From Burkholderiaceae bacterium (GTDB taxonomy: Bacteria; Pseudomonadota; Gammaproteobacteria; Burkholderiales; Burkholderiaceae_D), in contig VERA01000019.1 of NCBI GenBank assembly GCA_018882935.1, positions 1 through 39,750 on the forward strand: DNA of 39,750 bases, written 5' to 3'. Shown here piece by piece: positions 27,784 to 36,782 of the stretch (position 1 is the first letter of the stretch; each line of letters opens with the position of its first letter). The translations under genes were made by a program, and so were the position numbers. The notes beneath the pieces are model-generated. The model was not told the DNA's origin, searched no databases, and was given only the letters and a program-made list of their open reading frames with translations.

Positions 27784-29265
27784 TCAGCCCTTAGAGCGAC
27801 CGCCTAAAAGCGCAGCTCGCTTGGGCGGGGTCTTGGCATTGCGAGCATCAGCGGGCTTCGCTTCCGTTGGTACCGCCGGCGCTGCAGGCTCATACGGTTT
27901 CAAGAACCACGGGTCGACTTTTTCCTTGCGCGGTATGGGAGCGCTGGCAGCGCGTGGGCCACGCTCGGTGCGACGCTCTGAACGGTCGGCATATCTGTCA
28001 CCTTGGCGGTCACTCTGACGATCAGCGCGATCACTACGTTCACCCCGGTCAGCACGCTCTCCTCGGCCGCTGCGCGGATGAAAATCCTCCAGCTCTACCG
28101 GCACCAACTTTTGCTTGATGAGCTTTTCAATATCTGCCAACAAGCGCGCATCTTTGTCACAGTACAAGGACAGCGCATCACCGGAAGCCCCGGCACGACC
28201 GGTGCGGCCGATGCGATGCACATAATCTTCGGCGTTATACGGAAGGTCATAATTAATCACGCAAGGCAGCTCGGCAATATCCAACCCACGCGCCGCGACA
28301 TCAGTAGCTACCAAGACATCGATGCCGCCCGCTTTGAATGCTTCCAGGGCTGCCATACGCTCTCCTTGGGTTTTATCGCCATGGATCGCCGAGGCCTTGA
28401 CACCCGCACGTTCTAGCTCGCGCGCCAAGCGCGATGCACCGATCTTGGTATTGGAGAACACAATCACTTGCCGTATCTCACGCTGCTTCAGCAAATGCAC
28501 AACAGCATCGCGCTTGGCTTCTTCCTCGACCTTATAGATGATCTGCGTTACCCGCTCTGCCGTTGCATTGCTGCGTGCTACCTCAATCAGCTGCGGATTT
28601 TTCAGAAAGCTGGCGGCGAGTTTTTTTATCTCCGGCGAGAATGTCGCGGAGAACATCAAATTCTGTCGCTGCTTGGGAAGCAGATTGATGATGCGCTGCA
28701 GATCAGGCAAGAAGCCCATGTCGAGCATACGATCTGCTTCATCCATCACAAAAATTTCTGTCTGCGAGAGGTTGAGCGTTTTCTGCTGCACATGATCCAG
28801 CAAACGTCCGGGCGTGGCGATCAAAATCTCAACGCCCGCCCTGAGCACCGCAGTCTGCGGCGCCATATCCATGCCACCGAACACGACCGTAGAGCGCAGC
28901 GGTGTATGGCGTGAGTAGGCCTTTACGTTTTCAGCCACTTGGTCCGCCAGCTCGCGTGTTGGCGTGAGGATCAGCGCACGCACCGGGTGACGCGCAGGAG
29001 AAGCGCTGGTGTTGGCGTGCGGGAGCAGCTGCTGAATGATGGGGAGCGAGAATCCGGCGGTCTTGCCCGTACCCGTCTGCGCAGCACCCATCACATCTCG
29101 GCCTTGCAAAACCACTGGTATCGCTTGCGCCTGAATCGGGGTGGGGTGTTGATAGCCCTGCTCGGTAAGCGCCTGCAGGATGGGCGGCGCGAGGCCGAAT
29201 TCATCAAAACGGGGAAGCGATGCGGTCGCAGCTTCGGGGGCGGTGGGGGTGTTCAGCTCTGGCAT
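27784..29265 (-). CDS. rhlE: DEAD-box RNA helicase RhlE
   Basis: The 493-residue ATP-dependent RNA helicase helps ribosome assembly and RNA turnover. Motifs in order: Q motif near PTPIQAQAIP, Walker A AQTGTGKT at 62-69, PTRELADQV, DEAD at 175-178, SAT at 206-208, and HRIGRTGRAG near 350-359. From about residue 399 to 438 the tail is Arg/Asp/Glu/Ser-rich in short repeats (DRGER, SDRAD, SDRQGDR), then a Pro/Ala-rich end. Such tails bind RNA in this family. An extended -10 promoter is visible 25 bases upstream. RhlE is preferred over SrmB/DbpA from the Q region and tail, but the subtype is less sure than the family. Confidence 0.92.
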   Translation of the reverse strand: MPELNTPTAPEAATASLPRFDEFGLAPPILQALTEQGYQHPTPIQAQAIPVVLQGRDVMGAAQTGTGKTAGFSLPIIQQLLPHANTSASPARHPVRALILTPTRELADQVAENVKAYSRHTPLRSTVVFGGMDMAPQTAVLRAGVEILIATPGRLLDHVQQKTLNLSQTEIFVMDEADRMLDMGFLPDLQRIINLLPKQRQNLMFSATFSPEIKKLAASFLKNPQLIEVARSNATAERVTQIIYKVEEEAKRDAVVHLLKQREIRQVIVFSNTKIGASRLARELERAGVKASAIHGDKTQGERMAALEAFKAGGIDVLVATDVAARGLDIAELPCVINYDLPYNAEDYVHRIGRTGRAGASGDALSLYCDKDARLLADIEKLIKQKLVPVELEDFHPRSGRGERADRGERSDRADRQSDRQGDRYADRSERRTERGPRAASAPIPRKEKVDPWFLKPYEPAAPAVPTEAKPADARNAKTPPKRAALLGGRSKG

Positions 29266-29769
29266 TCGTCGGAATCGGTTTAACGCTGCAGTATAGCACC
29301 CGCGCCTCTGAATCGACCTACAAGTAATTGATTGTTAAAGGAAACACGCCGCACCAGAGGGCGCAGCCACGCCCATACAACGTAGGGTATGCGGACGCGC
29401 CGGTAGATAAATTTGAATGCCCCAAAGGAATGGACGTCCGGCAAATCAATGGCTTTCGATATCCCTGCATCGATGTATAGCCGCACAAGCCAAACCATTA
29501 CACGTTGCGGATCAGCAGATAAAACCCGTATTGCGCGTGCATTTAGAAATTTCTATAACCAAAGCGCTACCCCATCAAAACCATAGACCTCAAAAAACAT
29601 AGTGCATCAAGTAATCATTTTTCAAGAAAAACATTAGCGTATTCAGCGAACACTAGACAGATCAGCGTAACCAAAAAATGGGGTGAATAATCATAGCTTT
29701 CAACTATATCGGCGCGATGACCTTTCTGGTTTTCATAAGCCGAAATAATCATTTTCTAGAGCGATTTTT
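29266..29769. other. 504-base gap between rhlE and the orphan gene
   Basis: Apart from the rhlE promoter near its left end, I see no convincing gene here. A 72-codon minus-strand frame (29280-29498) has a plausible amino-acid mix but no recognisable domain, no ribosome site and no intact longer frame upstream; it might be a decayed remnant. The sequence becomes steadily AT-richer towards the orphan gene at 29770. I found no duplicate of the nearby tRNA 3' end and no inverted terminal repeats. Confidence 0.5.
29290..29298 (-). promoter_or_regulatory. Extended -10 promoter of rhlE
   Basis: On the minus strand the sequence reads TGCTATACT, an extended -10 (TGn followed by TATACT), 25 bases before the rhlE ATG. 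No -35 at the usual distance is clear, which is normal for extended -10 promoters. Confidence 0.45.
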
Positions 29770-31026
29770 ATGAACAGACTAAAAAATCTAACCCAGCGTG
29801 CGGTAGAAACACCGTCGACAAGAGCGGTTGCCAAGCCGACGCACGAGAAAACGGTTTATAAAGGCACCAAAATACCAACAGCCATCCAGGCACGAACGGT
29901 AGAATTCCAAAAGTCCAGTGGCAGCATTCTGGAATCCAAGCAAAAAGCTCAAAGCAGCCTTGTTGGCGACAAAACCAAGCCGGATATCGTCAACGTCACA
30001 GAAGAAACACAAAAAGTACGGTCACTTAATGCACCCGAAACAAACGGCCTGATTAGCCGCCCAGGGCATCGCGACTTCGCCAATTTAGGGCCAAACCAGA
30101 AAGCTGCAATATCGAAGTATGCTTTCAGTAATGAGGATAATGAGCTGCTTCATCTCGTGGATCCTAATAATGCAGCATTCAAAGCATTCAGGAAAGATGT
30201 GCTTAAAGAAGAGCCTGATGCTCCGCTTACACTGAACGCAGTGAAAAAATTCTCTGAGTTTATACATAAAGCAGAAGTAGAGCTCGGCAAAAAATTTGTA
30301 ATTATTTCTTCAATCGACTCTAAATATGAAGATGCAGGAGTATTTAGGCCAAAAAATCCGATCGCTAACCAGATATCAGCTTCAGAGCATCTGATGAACG
30401 TATGGTTAATGACAGATCAAGAGAGGAATGTTTTTGAGATTTTCAGTACAGAATATGTAGAAAATCATATGTCACATTTTGAAAATGGAATGGTCACCCA
30501 GGTTACCCTGTCTGCGTACTTAAAATTCATGAAAAATTCTCCGACACTCGGTCGACAAGGCGAAAAAGGAGGGCGCTGGGTTCAGCCTAAAGATACGATT
30601 GACAAAGCTTTTCAGTACCAAAAGGAAAAACCGCATCTCAGCCTGGCACAGGTGCTTACTACAAAACTTGGATGGGCAGAAGGTTCCCTTGATAACGACG
30701 TAATGCTGGCGCTGATTGATCACACTACCAGCGTAGATGATCTAGAAATGCCAACGCGAGAACATCAAGGTGCGAATAATTTATTCTTTGATAGTGGACA
30801 TACCCATGGAACCTTGGAAAAAGAAGTAATAGCCCCTGTAATTGAGAAAAACAAAATTGCGATTGGAATTTTTGGCTTACCTGAGGATCACGCGCTGCAC
30901 CCGTCAAATGCTAAACCCGGTAATTATTTGGAGGTCGAGAAATTCCTTAGCTCTGAAAAGGAAGTGAATAATCTTAAAAGATTGATGCGTACGCCGCTAC
31001 AAGAATTGAAACCTAATGATTTATAA
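29770..31026 (+). CDS. Unknown 418-residue protein in AT-rich DNA
   Basis: I do not recognise this protein. Residues 1 to about 95 are polar and low in hydrophobics, rich in Thr, Ser, Lys and Gln (TQRAVETPSTRAVAKPTHEK), as in disordered secretion leaders. The rest looks folded: LTLNAVKKFSEFIHKAEVEL, KKFVIISSIDSKYED, NVWLMTDQERNVFEIFSTEY and FFDSGHTHGTLEKEVIAPVI. No signal peptide, membrane helix or known catalytic motif is seen. Composition differs sharply from the neighbours: 30301-30360 has 20 of 60 G or C and 30421-30480 has 17 of 60. It is monocistronic, between rhlE and a tRNA gene, with a weak ribosome site. Horizontal acquisition is likely. A secreted effector is one hypothesis, resting only on the N-terminal composition. 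Confidence 0.8.
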   Translation: MNRLKNLTQRAVETPSTRAVAKPTHEKTVYKGTKIPTAIQARTVEFQKSSGSILESKQKAQSSLVGDKTKPDIVNVTEETQKVRSLNAPETNGLISRPGHRDFANLGPNQKAAISKYAFSNEDNELLHLVDPNNAAFKAFRKDVLKEEPDAPLTLNAVKKFSEFIHKAEVELGKKFVIISSIDSKYEDAGVFRPKNPIANQISASEHLMNVWLMTDQERNVFEIFSTEYVENHMSHFENGMVTQVTLSAYLKFMKNSPTLGRQGEKGGRWVQPKDTIDKAFQYQKEKPHLSLAQVLTTKLGWAEGSLDNDVMLALIDHTTSVDDLEMPTREHQGANNLFFDSGHTHGTLEKEVIAPVIEKNKIAIGIFGLPEDHALHPSNAKPGNYLEVEKFLSSEKEVNNLKRLMRTPLQELKPNDL

Positions 31027-31098
31027 GCTGATACGAAGGGATTCGGTATCTTCTAAAAACAGCGGAATCTCAGCGACGGCTCTGAGGGCAATTCGCTC

Positions 31099-31112
31099 GT
31101 CATGCGCATGAC
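31099..31112. other. 14-base perfect palindrome
   Basis: GTCATGCGCATGAC is perfectly self-complementary and lies between the orphan gene and the tRNA. It could be a protein-binding site or chance; nothing else supports a function. Confidence 0.2.
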
Positions 31113-31196
31113 TTGTTGAGCCACGCATTTCTCTAAATGCCTTTCCATACAGCCCAGTCGGTTGCTCTGCCGACGGGTGAGGTTCATAAAATCATT

Positions 31197-31275
<79 letters not shown>

Positions 31276-31277
31276 GA

Positions 31278-31294
31278 AACTGATGTGATCAGTT
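31278..31294 (-). other. Hairpin directly before the tRNA 5' end
   Basis: AACTGAT (31278-31284) and ATCAGTT (31288-31294) form a perfect 7-base-pair stem with a three-base loop. On the minus strand it ends two bases before the tRNA's first base. It may mark the end of the rpoD transcript or aid 5' processing of the tRNA if they are co-transcribed. Confidence 0.45.
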
Positions 31295-31364
31295 AAAGCT
31301 GCATTGTAACGGTCAGATCGCGATTCGACGAGGCCACAAGGGCCACGCCGACCGAAACCCAAGA

Positions 31365-34001
31365 TCAACCGCCCTCGAGGAAACTCTTGAGCTTGTCGGA
31401 GCGCGAGGGATGACGCAGCTTGCGCAATGCCTTCGCCTCGATTTGCCGAATACGCTCACGAGTCACGTCGAACTGCTTGCCGACCTCTTCCAGCGTGTGG
31501 TCGGTCGACATCTCAATACCAAAACGCATCCGCAGTACTTTTGCCTCGCGCGGCGTCAGGGAGTCGAGTACGTCTTTCACGACACCCCGCATGGAGGCAT
31601 GCAGCGCCGCATCAGACGGTGCCAAGGTGTTGAAATCCTCGATGAAATCGCCCAAGTGCGAGTCGTCGTCGTCGCCGATCGGCGTCTCCATCGAAATCGG
31701 CTCTTTGGCGATCTTCATGATCTTGCGGATTTTATCTTCCGGCATCTCCATCTTCAGCGCCAGCGTGGCTGGATCTGGCTCGGAACCGGTCTCTTGCAAA
31801 ATCTGGCGCGAGATACGGTTCATCTTGTTGATGGTCTCGATCATGTGCACCGGAATACGAATCGTACGGGCCTGATCAGCGATCGAGCGCGTGATCGCCT
31901 GACGAATCCACCAGGTGGCATAGGTCGAGAATTTATAGCCGCGGCGGTACTCGAATTTATCGACCGCTTTCATCAAACCGATGTTGCCTTCCTGGATAAG
32001 ATCGAGGAATTGCAAGCCGCGGTTGGTGTATTTCTTCGCGATCGAAATCACCAGGCGCAAGTTCGCCTCGGTCATCTCGCGTTTTGCTTTACGGGCCTTG
32101 GTCTCGCCAGCGGCCATTTTCTTGTTGATCTCGCGCAGGTCGGTCAGCGGCAACACAACCCGCGACTGCAGATCGAGCAGCTTTTGCTGCAGTTCTTTGA
32201 TGGTCGGAACATTACGCGCCAGCACTGTGCTGTAGGCATGGTTGCCGCCGACTTCACCATCGATCCATTTAAGGTTGGTTTCGTTACCCGGGAAAACCTT
32301 GATGAAGTGGGTACGCGGCATGCCGCATTTGTTAACGGCGACATCAAGGATCTGGCGCTCGATCTGACGCACTTCGTCTACCTGCGCGCGCAATGTATCG
32401 CACAGCTTCTCGACGACCTTGGCGGTGAAACGAATACCCATCAGTTCATTCGAAATCGCCTCTTGCGCTTTGACGTAGGGCTTCGAGTTATAGCCCTCAC
32501 GCTCATAAGAGCGGCGCATTTTGTCGAACTGTGTGCTGATGGTGTCAAACTTGGCGAGCGAGTCCTGCTTTAATTGCTCAAGCTGCTCGGGCGAGAAGCC
32601 AGCAGCGCCGCCGCCGGCATTCGAGGTTTCTTCTTCCTCGTCTTCCTCGTCCTCATCCTCGTCGTCCTCATCCTCCTCGTCCGCCACTTTGATCGGCAGT
32701 GGCGCGACCGGTGCATCATCCGGAGCATTAGGGTCGACCAGCCCATCGACGATCTCGTCGATTTTGGATTCGTCTTTACGAATCCGTTCAGCCAGCGCGA
32801 GAATTTCCGAGATGGTCATCGGGCAAGCAGAAATTGCCTGAATCATGTCTTTCAGGCCCGCCTCGATACGTTTGGCGATTTCAATCTCGCCTTCGCGCGT
32901 GAGCAATTCCACCGAGCCCATTTCGCGCATGTACATGCGCACCGGGTCGGTGGTTCGGCCAAAATCAGAATCCACGGTCTGCAGCGCCGCCTCGGCAGCG
33001 GCTTCTGCATCTTCGTCGTTGGCAACCGTCGCGACATTGTCCGACAGCAGCAAGGCTTCGGCATCGGGCGCGTGCTCGTAGACCGCGATGCCCATGTCAT
33101 TGAAGGTGCTGATGATGCCTTCGATTGCTTCCGGATCGATGATGTTTTCCGGGAGGTGATCGTTGATCTCAGAGTGCGTCAGGAAGCCGCGATCCTTGCC
33201 CAGCTTGATCAGCGTTTTCAGCTTCTGGCGACGGCGCTCGAGTTCTTCTTCGCTCGCCTCCGAGTCTGCCGCAAAGGCATCTTTCAGGAACTGCTTTTCT
33301 TTATTCTTGCGATCACGCGCCTTCGCCTTGTCGGCTGCCTTGAGCTGCTCGGCACGCTCAACCGCATTCAGTTGCGCGATCTCGTCACTCTCAGGCTGGA
33401 AGTCACGCGGCTTGCGACCACGGCGGCCGGGCACCTTGACCGAGGGCAGTACATAGCCGGAGGTATCGATCGCCGCCAATGCAGCAGCGTCGGTAGTTTG
33501 CTTGACCGACAAAATCTGATGATCGCCTTTGGGCTCAGTTTTACTGGCCGCTGCTTTGGCAGGCGTTTTGTCGGTAGCCGGCTTAGCCGCTGGCTTCTGC
33601 GGCACGGCAACGGCTTTCTTGGCCGGCGCGCTCGCTTTGGCGTCAGGCTTTTTGGCAACCGCTGCGCCCTTCTTGGCCGGCGCTTTGGCGGCGGGCGCTG
33701 GCTTGGCAACTACCTTGCCCTTGGGCTTGCTCGCGGGGGTAGCGGCTTTTACCGGCTTTTTGGCAGCAGCCTTGACCGCGGCGGCGGGCTTTGCGCCAGC
33801 CTTGGTCGGCGCCTTATTGGCTGGCTTGCTGTTCGCTGCTGATTTAGGCTTTACAGTGGCCGACTTCTTGGCCGGGGTCTTGGCTGCAGCCTTGACCGGT
33901 TTTGCCGGTTTCTTGGCCGTGGCGGCTGCGCCGCGCGCGTTTGCAACCTTGGCTTTCTCCTTGGTTGCCGAATTTTTTACAGTTTTTTTGCTTGTCGCCA
34001 T
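31365..34001 (-). CDS. rpoD: Primary sigma factor RpoD (sigma70) with Ala/Lys-rich N-terminal extension
   Basis: The 878-residue product is the housekeeping sigma factor. Residues 1 to about 155 are a Lys/Ala/Pro-rich, histone H1-like extension. Region 1.1 (near 255-320) has [20 protein letters not shown], region 1.2 has [17 protein letters not shown], and an acidic run (about 441-458) sits in the non-conserved region. Region 2 has [20 protein letters not shown] then [20 protein letters not shown] and [15 protein letters not shown]. Region 4 has [20 protein letters not shown] for -35 recognition. E. coli RpoD is 613 residues; the difference is mostly the extension. A GTG four codons upstream (34013) is an alternative start; I prefer the ATG, which has AAGGGTGG before it. 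Confidence 0.97.
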   Translation of the reverse strand: MATSKKTVKNSATKEKAKVANARGAAATAKKPAKPVKAAAKTPAKKSATVKPKSAANSKPANKAPTKAGAKPAAAVKAAAKKPVKAATPASKPKGKVVAKPAPAAKAPAKKGAAVAKKPDAKASAPAKKAVAVPQKPAAKPATDKTPAKAAASKTEPKGDHQILSVKQTTDAAALAAIDTSGYVLPSVKVPGRRGRKPRDFQPESDEIAQLNAVERAEQLKAADKAKARDRKNKEKQFLKDAFAADSEASEEELERRRQKLKTLIKLGKDRGFLTHSEINDHLPENIIDPEAIEGIISTFNDMGIAVYEHAPDAEALLLSDNVATVANDEDAEAAAEAALQTVDSDFGRTTDPVRMYMREMGSVELLTREGEIEIAKRIEAGLKDMIQAISACPMTISEILALAERIRKDESKIDEIVDGLVDPNAPDDAPVAPLPIKVADEEDEDDEDEDEEDEEEETSNAGGGAAGFSPEQLEQLKQDSLAKFDTISTQFDKMRRSYEREGYNSKPYVKAQEAISNELMGIRFTAKVVEKLCDTLRAQVDEVRQIERQILDVAVNKCGMPRTHFIKVFPGNETNLKWIDGEVGGNHAYSTVLARNVPTIKELQQKLLDLQSRVVLPLTDLREINKKMAAGETKARKAKREMTEANLRLVISIAKKYTNRGLQFLDLIQEGNIGLMKAVDKFEYRRGYKFSTYATWWIRQAITRSIADQARTIRIPVHMIETINKMNRISRQILQETGSEPDPATLALKMEMPEDKIRKIMKIAKEPISMETPIGDDDDSHLGDFIEDFNTLAPSDAALHASMRGVVKDVLDSLTPREAKVLRMRFGIEMSTDHTLEEVGKQFDVTRERIRQIEAKALRKLRHPSRSDKLKSFLEGG

Positions 34002-34197
34002 GGATCGATCCACCCTTGGGAGTTAGTCGATGCTGCAAGTGGACCGGGGAGTTGGCCGCGCTGGTATCCAGCATGCCGGCAGTGGGTCGCGTTCGTGCGC
34101 CGTTGTTACTGCCGCTCTCGGTGGCCGCCCGCCCGGCGGGGTCTACACAGTAGAACGTTAAATTGCACTCTGTGCGAAACAGAATGAAAAGCCGTCG

Positions 34198-34206
34198 ATG
34201 ATAGCA
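34198..34206 (-). promoter_or_regulatory. Candidate extended -10 promoter of rpoD
   Basis: On the minus strand the sequence reads TGCTATCAT, a TGn extension followed by TATCAT. It has the same form as the candidates before rhlE and rpsU. No good -35 at 17 bases is seen. Confidence 0.38.
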
Positions 34207-34320
34207 CAACGAGTGCCTGTTTCCCTCGCAAAGCAGCAGTAATCCGCCTACGTCGGCGCTTCGAACGCCTTGATTTTTAAGGGTTCAGCAAGCCGATATT
34301 AATAATTATGTAATTTCAGA

Positions 34321-34365
34321 TTCGTCTGATGCCTTCGTTTGATACCTTCGTGTGATGCATTCGTT
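34321..34365 (-). repeat. 13-base direct repeats downstream of dnaG
   Basis: TTCGT recurs at 34321, 34334, 34347 and 34360, exactly 13 bases apart. Three full units are TGATGCCTTCGTT (34327), TGATACCTTCGTG (34340) and TGATGCATTCGTT (34353); a degraded unit continues to 34378. The array lies just after the dnaG stop and upstream of rpoD. It resembles an iteron-like protein-binding array, but the binder is unknown. Confidence 0.7.
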
Positions 34366-34382
34366 TGCTGCTTGGCTTCAGG

Positions 34383-36218
34383 CTAATCCGGAGAATGATG
34401 CGATTTGCCGCCCGAGTTTGATTTACTCTCGGGGTCGATCTCGGCCATCGCGCGTAGCCGATCAAGCTTGACCGAAATCTCGCGGTAGCGCGAGCGCGCA
34501 TGCTCATCGGGTAAGCCTTGTGCTACCAAGCGGTCCTGTTCAGCGCGCAGCGAGCGCATGGTGCTTTGCTTGATCGCGCCTGCCAGCTCCAATCGCGCCG
34601 GCTCGAGCTCGGGCGAAGGCTCGGCCAGCACCTCGGCAATGAGCGCATCAAGTTCGCCGCCATCGCGCAACTGCTCCGCCAGCACTGCAAAACCACCGTC
34701 GCCCGACACCTGCCGGGCTACCGCAACCACTCGGCGCAGAGTATCGCCATGATCTGGCGCGCTGACGCACAGTGCCTGCAGCGCATCGTCATCCAGCTCA
34801 TGCGCAAGCGCGGGATGCGCGAACAATAGACGTAGCACTTTGCGCTCGAGCTCCACCGGGGGCTTGCGCCGCACGGCACGCGGCGCAGACCGCAAAAATT
34901 TTTTTTGATTCGCATTCGACAGCTCGAACAAGGTATCGAGCTCTTGCGCGGTGCTGTTGGTTATTTGTGCCAACTGACGCAGCACCTGTAAACGTAATGC
35001 CGACGGCGGCATCGCTTGTATCAGCGGCTTGGCATCAAACTGCGCGCGCGCGCAGCCTTCGGCAGTCAAAAGGTCTTGGTCTTCGGTCACTGTCGCTATC
35101 AAAAACTGCGATAGCGGCGTGGCATCTTGAATTAATTGTTCAAATGCTTGTACGCCGTGCGCGCGAATAAAGCTATCGGGGTCATGCTCAATCGGTAGAA
35201 ATAAAAACTTCAAGGTACGGTTGTCGCTTGCATGCGGCAGGCAGGCCTCGAGTGCCCTGCGTGCCGCGCGTCGGCCCGCTGCGTCACCATCGAAACTGAA
35301 TACCACTTGATCGGTCTGGCGCAGCAGCTTCTGCACGTGAACGGGAGTGCACGCAGTACCGAGTGTCGCCACCACTTGCGCCACACCAAACTGCGCCAGC
35401 GCGACCACGTCCATGTAACCCTCGGTCACCAGCACATGACCTTTTTCGCGAATCGCCTGACGTGCCTCAAACAAGCCGTATAGCTCGGTCCCTTTTTGAA
35501 ATAGTGGCGTCTCGGGCGAGTTCAGGTACTTGGGCTCGCCCTGGTCCAGCACGCGACCCCCGAAGCCGATGACCTGACCTTTGGTATTCCGAATCGGGAA
35601 AATAATACGATCGCGGAAGCGGTCATAGCGTTTGCGCGCAGCGCCCTCTTCATCACTTTTCTCGATCACCATGCCGGCTTCGACCAACACTGCGTCTTCG
35701 TACTCGGGAAATACGCTACGTAGACTATCCCAGGCGTCAGGCGCATAGCCGATCCAGAATTTTGCCGCGATTTCTCCCGTCAAACCACGTCGCTTGAGGT
35801 AATCAATTGCATGTGGTGCGGCCCGTAGCTGCTGCCGATAGAAATCGCAGGCGCGGTTCATCACCTCAGACAGGGCCAGACTTTTTGCTTGAATTGCAGC
35901 GCGCTGCTCGGGCGGCAAGCGCTGTTCTTGCTCCGGTACTGCCATACCGGTTTGTTGGGCGAGATCTTTGACAGCTTCAATGAAGCTCATGCCAGAGAAC
36001 TCCATCATGAAACCGATCGCACTACCATTGGCACCGCACCCAAAGCAATGGTAAAACTGCTTGGCAGGACTAACCGTGAATGACGGCGATTTTTCGTTAT
36101 GAAACGGACACAGCCCGAGGTAGTTAGCACCACCCTTCTTTAATTGCACGTAGCGCCCCACCACCTCGACGATATCGATACGGTTGAGCAGGTCTTGCAA
36201 AAAACTCTGCGGTATCAC
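34383..36218 (-). CDS. dnaG: DNA primase
   Basis: The 611-residue primase makes RNA primers at the replication fork. The N-terminal CHC2 zinc finger shows C37, H40, C58 and C61 (CPFHNEKSPSF and HCFGCG). The TOPRIM catalytic core has VTEGYMDVVALAQFG, VATLGTA and VVFSFDGDAAGRRAA. The C-terminal DnaB-interaction domain is more variable and follows after about residue 450. Length is slightly above E. coli (581). The start is GTG (36218) with no clear ribosome site, in keeping with the low translation known for dnaG in E. coli. It lies 34 bases after yqeY and precedes rpoD. Confidence 0.96.
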   Translation of the reverse strand: MIPQSFLQDLLNRIDIVEVVGRYVQLKKGGANYLGLCPFHNEKSPSFTVSPAKQFYHCFGCGANGSAIGFMMEFSGMSFIEAVKDLAQQTGMAVPEQEQRLPPEQRAAIQAKSLALSEVMNRACDFYRQQLRAAPHAIDYLKRRGLTGEIAAKFWIGYAPDAWDSLRSVFPEYEDAVLVEAGMVIEKSDEEGAARKRYDRFRDRIIFPIRNTKGQVIGFGGRVLDQGEPKYLNSPETPLFQKGTELYGLFEARQAIREKGHVLVTEGYMDVVALAQFGVAQVVATLGTACTPVHVQKLLRQTDQVVFSFDGDAAGRRAARRALEACLPHASDNRTLKFLFLPIEHDPDSFIRAHGVQAFEQLIQDATPLSQFLIATVTEDQDLLTAEGCARAQFDAKPLIQAMPPSALRLQVLRQLAQITNSTAQELDTLFELSNANQKKFLRSAPRAVRRKPPVELERKVLRLLFAHPALAHELDDDALQALCVSAPDHGDTLRRVVAVARQVSGDGGFAVLAEQLRDGGELDALIAEVLAEPSPELEPARLELAGAIKQSTMRSLRAEQDRLVAQGLPDEHARSRYREISVKLDRLRAMAEIDPESKSNSGGKSHHSPD

Positions 36219-36252
36219 AGCGTGTTCGCGTCACATCGAAGAAGTGCGGTGT

Positions 36253-36699
36253 TCACTTGGCGAGCGCGGCTTTGACCATGCCCGATACTGCCGTCATATC
36301 AGCACGCCCCGCGAGCGTGGGCTTCAGCACCGCCATGACCTTACCCATGTCTTGCGGGCCGCCCGCAGCCGTTTGCTGAATAGCCGCAAGCACCGCGGCT
36401 TGCACCTCTGCCTCTGACATTTGCGCGGGCATGTAAGCGGCCAACACCGAGATTTCTGCTTTCTCTTTGTCTGCCAGATCCTGACGGCCACCTGCCTCGA
36501 ACTGCGTAATCGAATCTTTACGCTGCTTGATCATTTTTTCGATCACCGACAGTACCTGATCATCGCCCAGCTCGATACGCTCATCCACTTCGCGTTGTTT
36601 GATCGCTGCGTTGATCAACCGAATCGTGGCCAGCTTCTCGCTCTCCTTGGCGCGCATCGCGGCTTTCATGTCATCGGAGAGTTTTTCCTTGAGAGTCAT
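36253..36699 (-). CDS. yqeY: GatB/YqeY domain protein
   Basis: The 148-residue product is a stand-alone YqeY protein: TLKEKLSDDMKAAMRAKESE at the start, LATIRLINAAIKQREVDERI, and the C-terminal GKVMAVLKPTLAGRADMTAV segment. The same fold forms the tail of GatB in the tRNA amidotransferase, where it contacts tRNA, but the role of free YqeY is unclear. An AGGAG ribosome site lies seven bases before the ATG. It is in the usual betaproteobacterial place between rpsU and dnaG, after a terminator hairpin, so read-through or its own promoter must drive it. Confidence 0.93.
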   Translation of the reverse strand: MTLKEKLSDDMKAAMRAKESEKLATIRLINAAIKQREVDERIELGDDQVLSVIEKMIKQRKDSITQFEAGGRQDLADKEKAEISVLAAYMPAQMSEAEVQAAVLAAIQQTAAGGPQDMGKVMAVLKPTLAGRADMTAVSGMVKAALAK

Positions 36700-36782
36700 G
36701 TTCGCTCCTGTTCATTATGGTTCAGCACAGTGTAGAAATGCGCTGCGCCGACCGCAATCAAATTATCGGGGTGCATAAAGGG

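Larger units (their letters stand above)
34002..34382. other. Intergenic region between dnaG and rpoD
   Basis: About 380 bases without a gene. The dnaG side is AT-rich and holds a 13-base direct-repeat array; the rpoD side (34060-34140) is GC-rich. A candidate extended -10 promoter for rpoD is at 34198-34206, leaving a leader of roughly 190 bases. This suggests rpoD has its own promoter in addition to any read-through from dnaG. Short open frames here are not convincing. Confidence 0.5.

Noticed and set aside
31153-31181. Inverted repeat GTCGG/CCGAC downstream of the tRNA as a terminator
   Set aside because: The stem is short with a bulge and no T-run follows on the minus strand.
31410-33842. 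Two long plus-strand open frames (387 and 422 codons) in one frame with a single stop between them
   Set aside because: They lie exactly opposite rpoD. The repetitive GC-ending codons of rpoD leave few stops in the complementary frame, and the translated text shows no domain. The sense strand has an unmistakable sigma factor.
33529-34026. Hydrophobic Ala/Leu/Gly-rich plus-strand frame resembling a membrane protein
   Set aside because: It is the complement of the Lys/Ala-rich rpoD extension, which always gives such a pseudo-hydrophobic frame. The same effect appears opposite the rsfS tail (6450-6791).
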